Positions 5,448-6,413 of a DNA stretch of 6,413 nucleotides are shown here, one piece after another (within the stretch, counting starts at the first letter, position 1; each line of letters starts with the position of its first letter). The stretch lies in the NCBI GenBank assembly GCA_003488105.1, contig DNMS01000023.1:1-6413 (forward strand), read 5' to 3'. Position numbers and translations under genes: made by a program. This DNA comes from Rhodospirillaceae bacterium (GTDB lineage: Bacteria > Pseudomonadota > Alphaproteobacteria > Rhodospirillales_A > Casp-alpha2). The notes below the pieces were generated by a model, which searched no databases, had not been told where the DNA came from, and saw nothing but the letters and a program-made list of their open reading frames with translations.

Positions 5448-6413
5448 ATGAACTTCACCTTCTCCGACGAACAAATTCTGATCCGCGACATGGCGGAACG
5501 CTTCTTTCGCGACGATTACGGTCTCGATGTCCGGTGCAAGCATCAGGCCCTGCCGGGCGGGTTCTGCCGGGAGACCTGGGCGCGCTTCGCCGATATGGGC
5601 TGGCTGGCGCTCGGCATTCCCGAAGATCTGGGCGGCATCGGCGGCGGCACGGTCGACATGGCGATCCTGATGGAAGCCATGGGCGGCGGCCTGGCGGTCG
5701 AACCGTTCCTGGCCACCGTGGTGCTGGGCGGCACGTTGATCCGCGACGGCGCGTCCCCGGATATTCAGGCAGACCTGCTGCCGCGCCTGGCGGCGGGGGA
5801 ATTGCATCTGTCCTTCGCCTATTCGGAAGCGCAGTCGCGCTACGACCTCAACGACGTGCGGACCTGGGCCAAGGCGGATGGAAGCGGGTTTGTTCTGGAC
5901 GGTGCGAAGACCGTCGCCCTCCATGCCGGGACGGCGGACAAGATCGCGGTGACGGCGCGGACGTCCGGTGCCGAGCGGGACGGCGGTGGGATCACGATAT
6001 TCCTGGTCGATGCCGATGCCCCCGGGGTGACGGTCACGGATTACGCCACGGTCGACGGGCTGCGCGCCGGCGACGTGACCTTGGAAGGCGTGCAGGTCGG
6101 CGCCGAAGGTATTTTGGGTGATGTTGATGGCGGCCTGGCTCTGGCCGAAGCGGTGGTCGACCGGGCGGCGGCCCTGGTTTCGGCCGAGGCCGCGGGGCTG
6201 ATGGCCGCCCTCACACGTGATACGGTTGCGTTTCTGAAGGAACGCAAACAGTTCGGCCGACCCTTGGGCGATTTCCAGGCCCTGCAACACCGCGCCACGG
6301 AAATGTACATGGAAACGGAATTGACCCGCTCGCTCGCCTACATGGCCGCCGTGCGCCAGGACGCGGACGACCGCGCCGCCGCCCGCCGCGCGGCCTCCCA
6401 GGCCAAGGCCAAG
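5448..6413 (+). CDS. Acyl-CoA dehydrogenase, small-subunit type (PimD-like), 3' end outside window
   Basis: ATG at 5448 opens a frame that is uninterrupted to the right edge, giving 322 residues; family members are about 370-390 long, so roughly 50-70 are missing. The start MNFTFSDEQILIRDMAERFF is the usual N-terminal helix, followed by GIPEDLGGIGGG (56-67) and VEPFLATVVLGG (84-95). It resembles, from memory, the small subunit of pimeloyl-CoA dehydrogenase (PimD). The FAD-pyrophosphate motif SEPGAGSD of active subunits is replaced by SEAQSRYDLND (126-136). In contrast, RKQFGRPLGDFQALQHR (266-282) keeps the motif that reaches FAD from a partner chain. It is therefore probably the second subunit of a heteromer with the preceding gene and may not be active alone. 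AAGG at 5435-5438 is a modest ribosome site. Spacing to the upstream gene is 129 bp because of the repeat element. Whether a catalytic glutamate occurs in the missing C-terminus cannot be seen. Confidence 0.9.
   Translation, partial: MNFTFSDEQILIRDMAERFFRDDYGLDVRCKHQALPGGFCRETWARFADMGWLALGIPEDLGGIGGGTVDMAILMEAMGGGLAVEPFLATVVLGGTLIRDGASPDIQADLLPRLAAGELHLSFAYSEAQSRYDLNDVRTWAKADGSGFVLDGAKTVALHAGTADKIAVTARTSGAERDGGGITIFLVDADAPGVTVTDYATVDGLRAGDVTLEGVQVGAEGILGDVDGGLALAEAVVDRAAALVSAEAAGLMAALTRDTVAFLKERKQFGRPLGDFQALQHRATEMYMETELTRSLAYMAAVRQDADDRAAARRAASQAKAK

Noticed and set aside
4722..6290. Minus-strand open frame of 522 codons across both dehydrogenase genes
   Set aside because: It lies antisense to two clearly recognisable genes and passes through the palindromic repeat, where it yields the well-known spurious PRESGGP/WIPACAGMT peptide.

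Overview
The window is high-GC proteobacterial chromosome with dense genes and short gaps. The paired acyl-CoA dehydrogenase subunits, the DHA2 transporter and a palindromic repeat of the PRESGGP...WIPACAGMT type all point to an alphaproteobacterium, perhaps of the Rhodospirillales. That placement is inferred from general resemblance, not from a marker gene.

Layout from left to right. (1) At 1-701, plus strand, is the C-terminal part of a DHA2-family (EmrB/QacA-like) drug/proton antiporter, cut by the left edge. (2) Ending 30 bp away in convergent orientation, at 732-2792 on the minus strand, is a 686-residue fusion of an Amt ammonium channel to a HAMP-like linker and a complete HisKA/HATPase_c histidine kinase. 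It has the architecture of an ammonium-sensing kinase. A possible 32-codon leader ORF (2792-2890, minus) has a strong Shine-Dalgarno and its stop codon overlaps the kinase start. (3) A 443-bp divergent intergenic region (2793-3235) holds this leader, a candidate minus-strand promoter and candidate operator palindromes for the rightward unit. (4) At 3236-4081, plus strand, is an IclR-family regulator. (5) Next, 28 bp later, at 4110-5318 is an acyl-CoA dehydrogenase resembling the pimeloyl-CoA dehydrogenase large subunit (PimC type), starting at TTG. (6) After a 66-bp double-hairpin repeat (5346-5411), 5448-6413 is a PimD-type small subunit that runs off the right edge.

The rightward genes look like one catabolic operon: an IclR repressor or activator responding to an aromatic or dicarboxylic acid (or its CoA ester), followed by a two-subunit flavoprotein dehydrogenase that makes an alpha,beta-unsaturated acyl-CoA. 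The FAD and catalytic motifs divide between the two subunits, which argues for an obligate heteromer. The leftward gene senses ammonium and probably signals to a response regulator encoded elsewhere, since neither a response regulator nor a PII (GlnK) gene is present here. The two units share only the divergent control region. The most interesting features are the Amt-histidine kinase fusion, its coupled leader ORF, and the structured repeat between the two dehydrogenase subunit genes.
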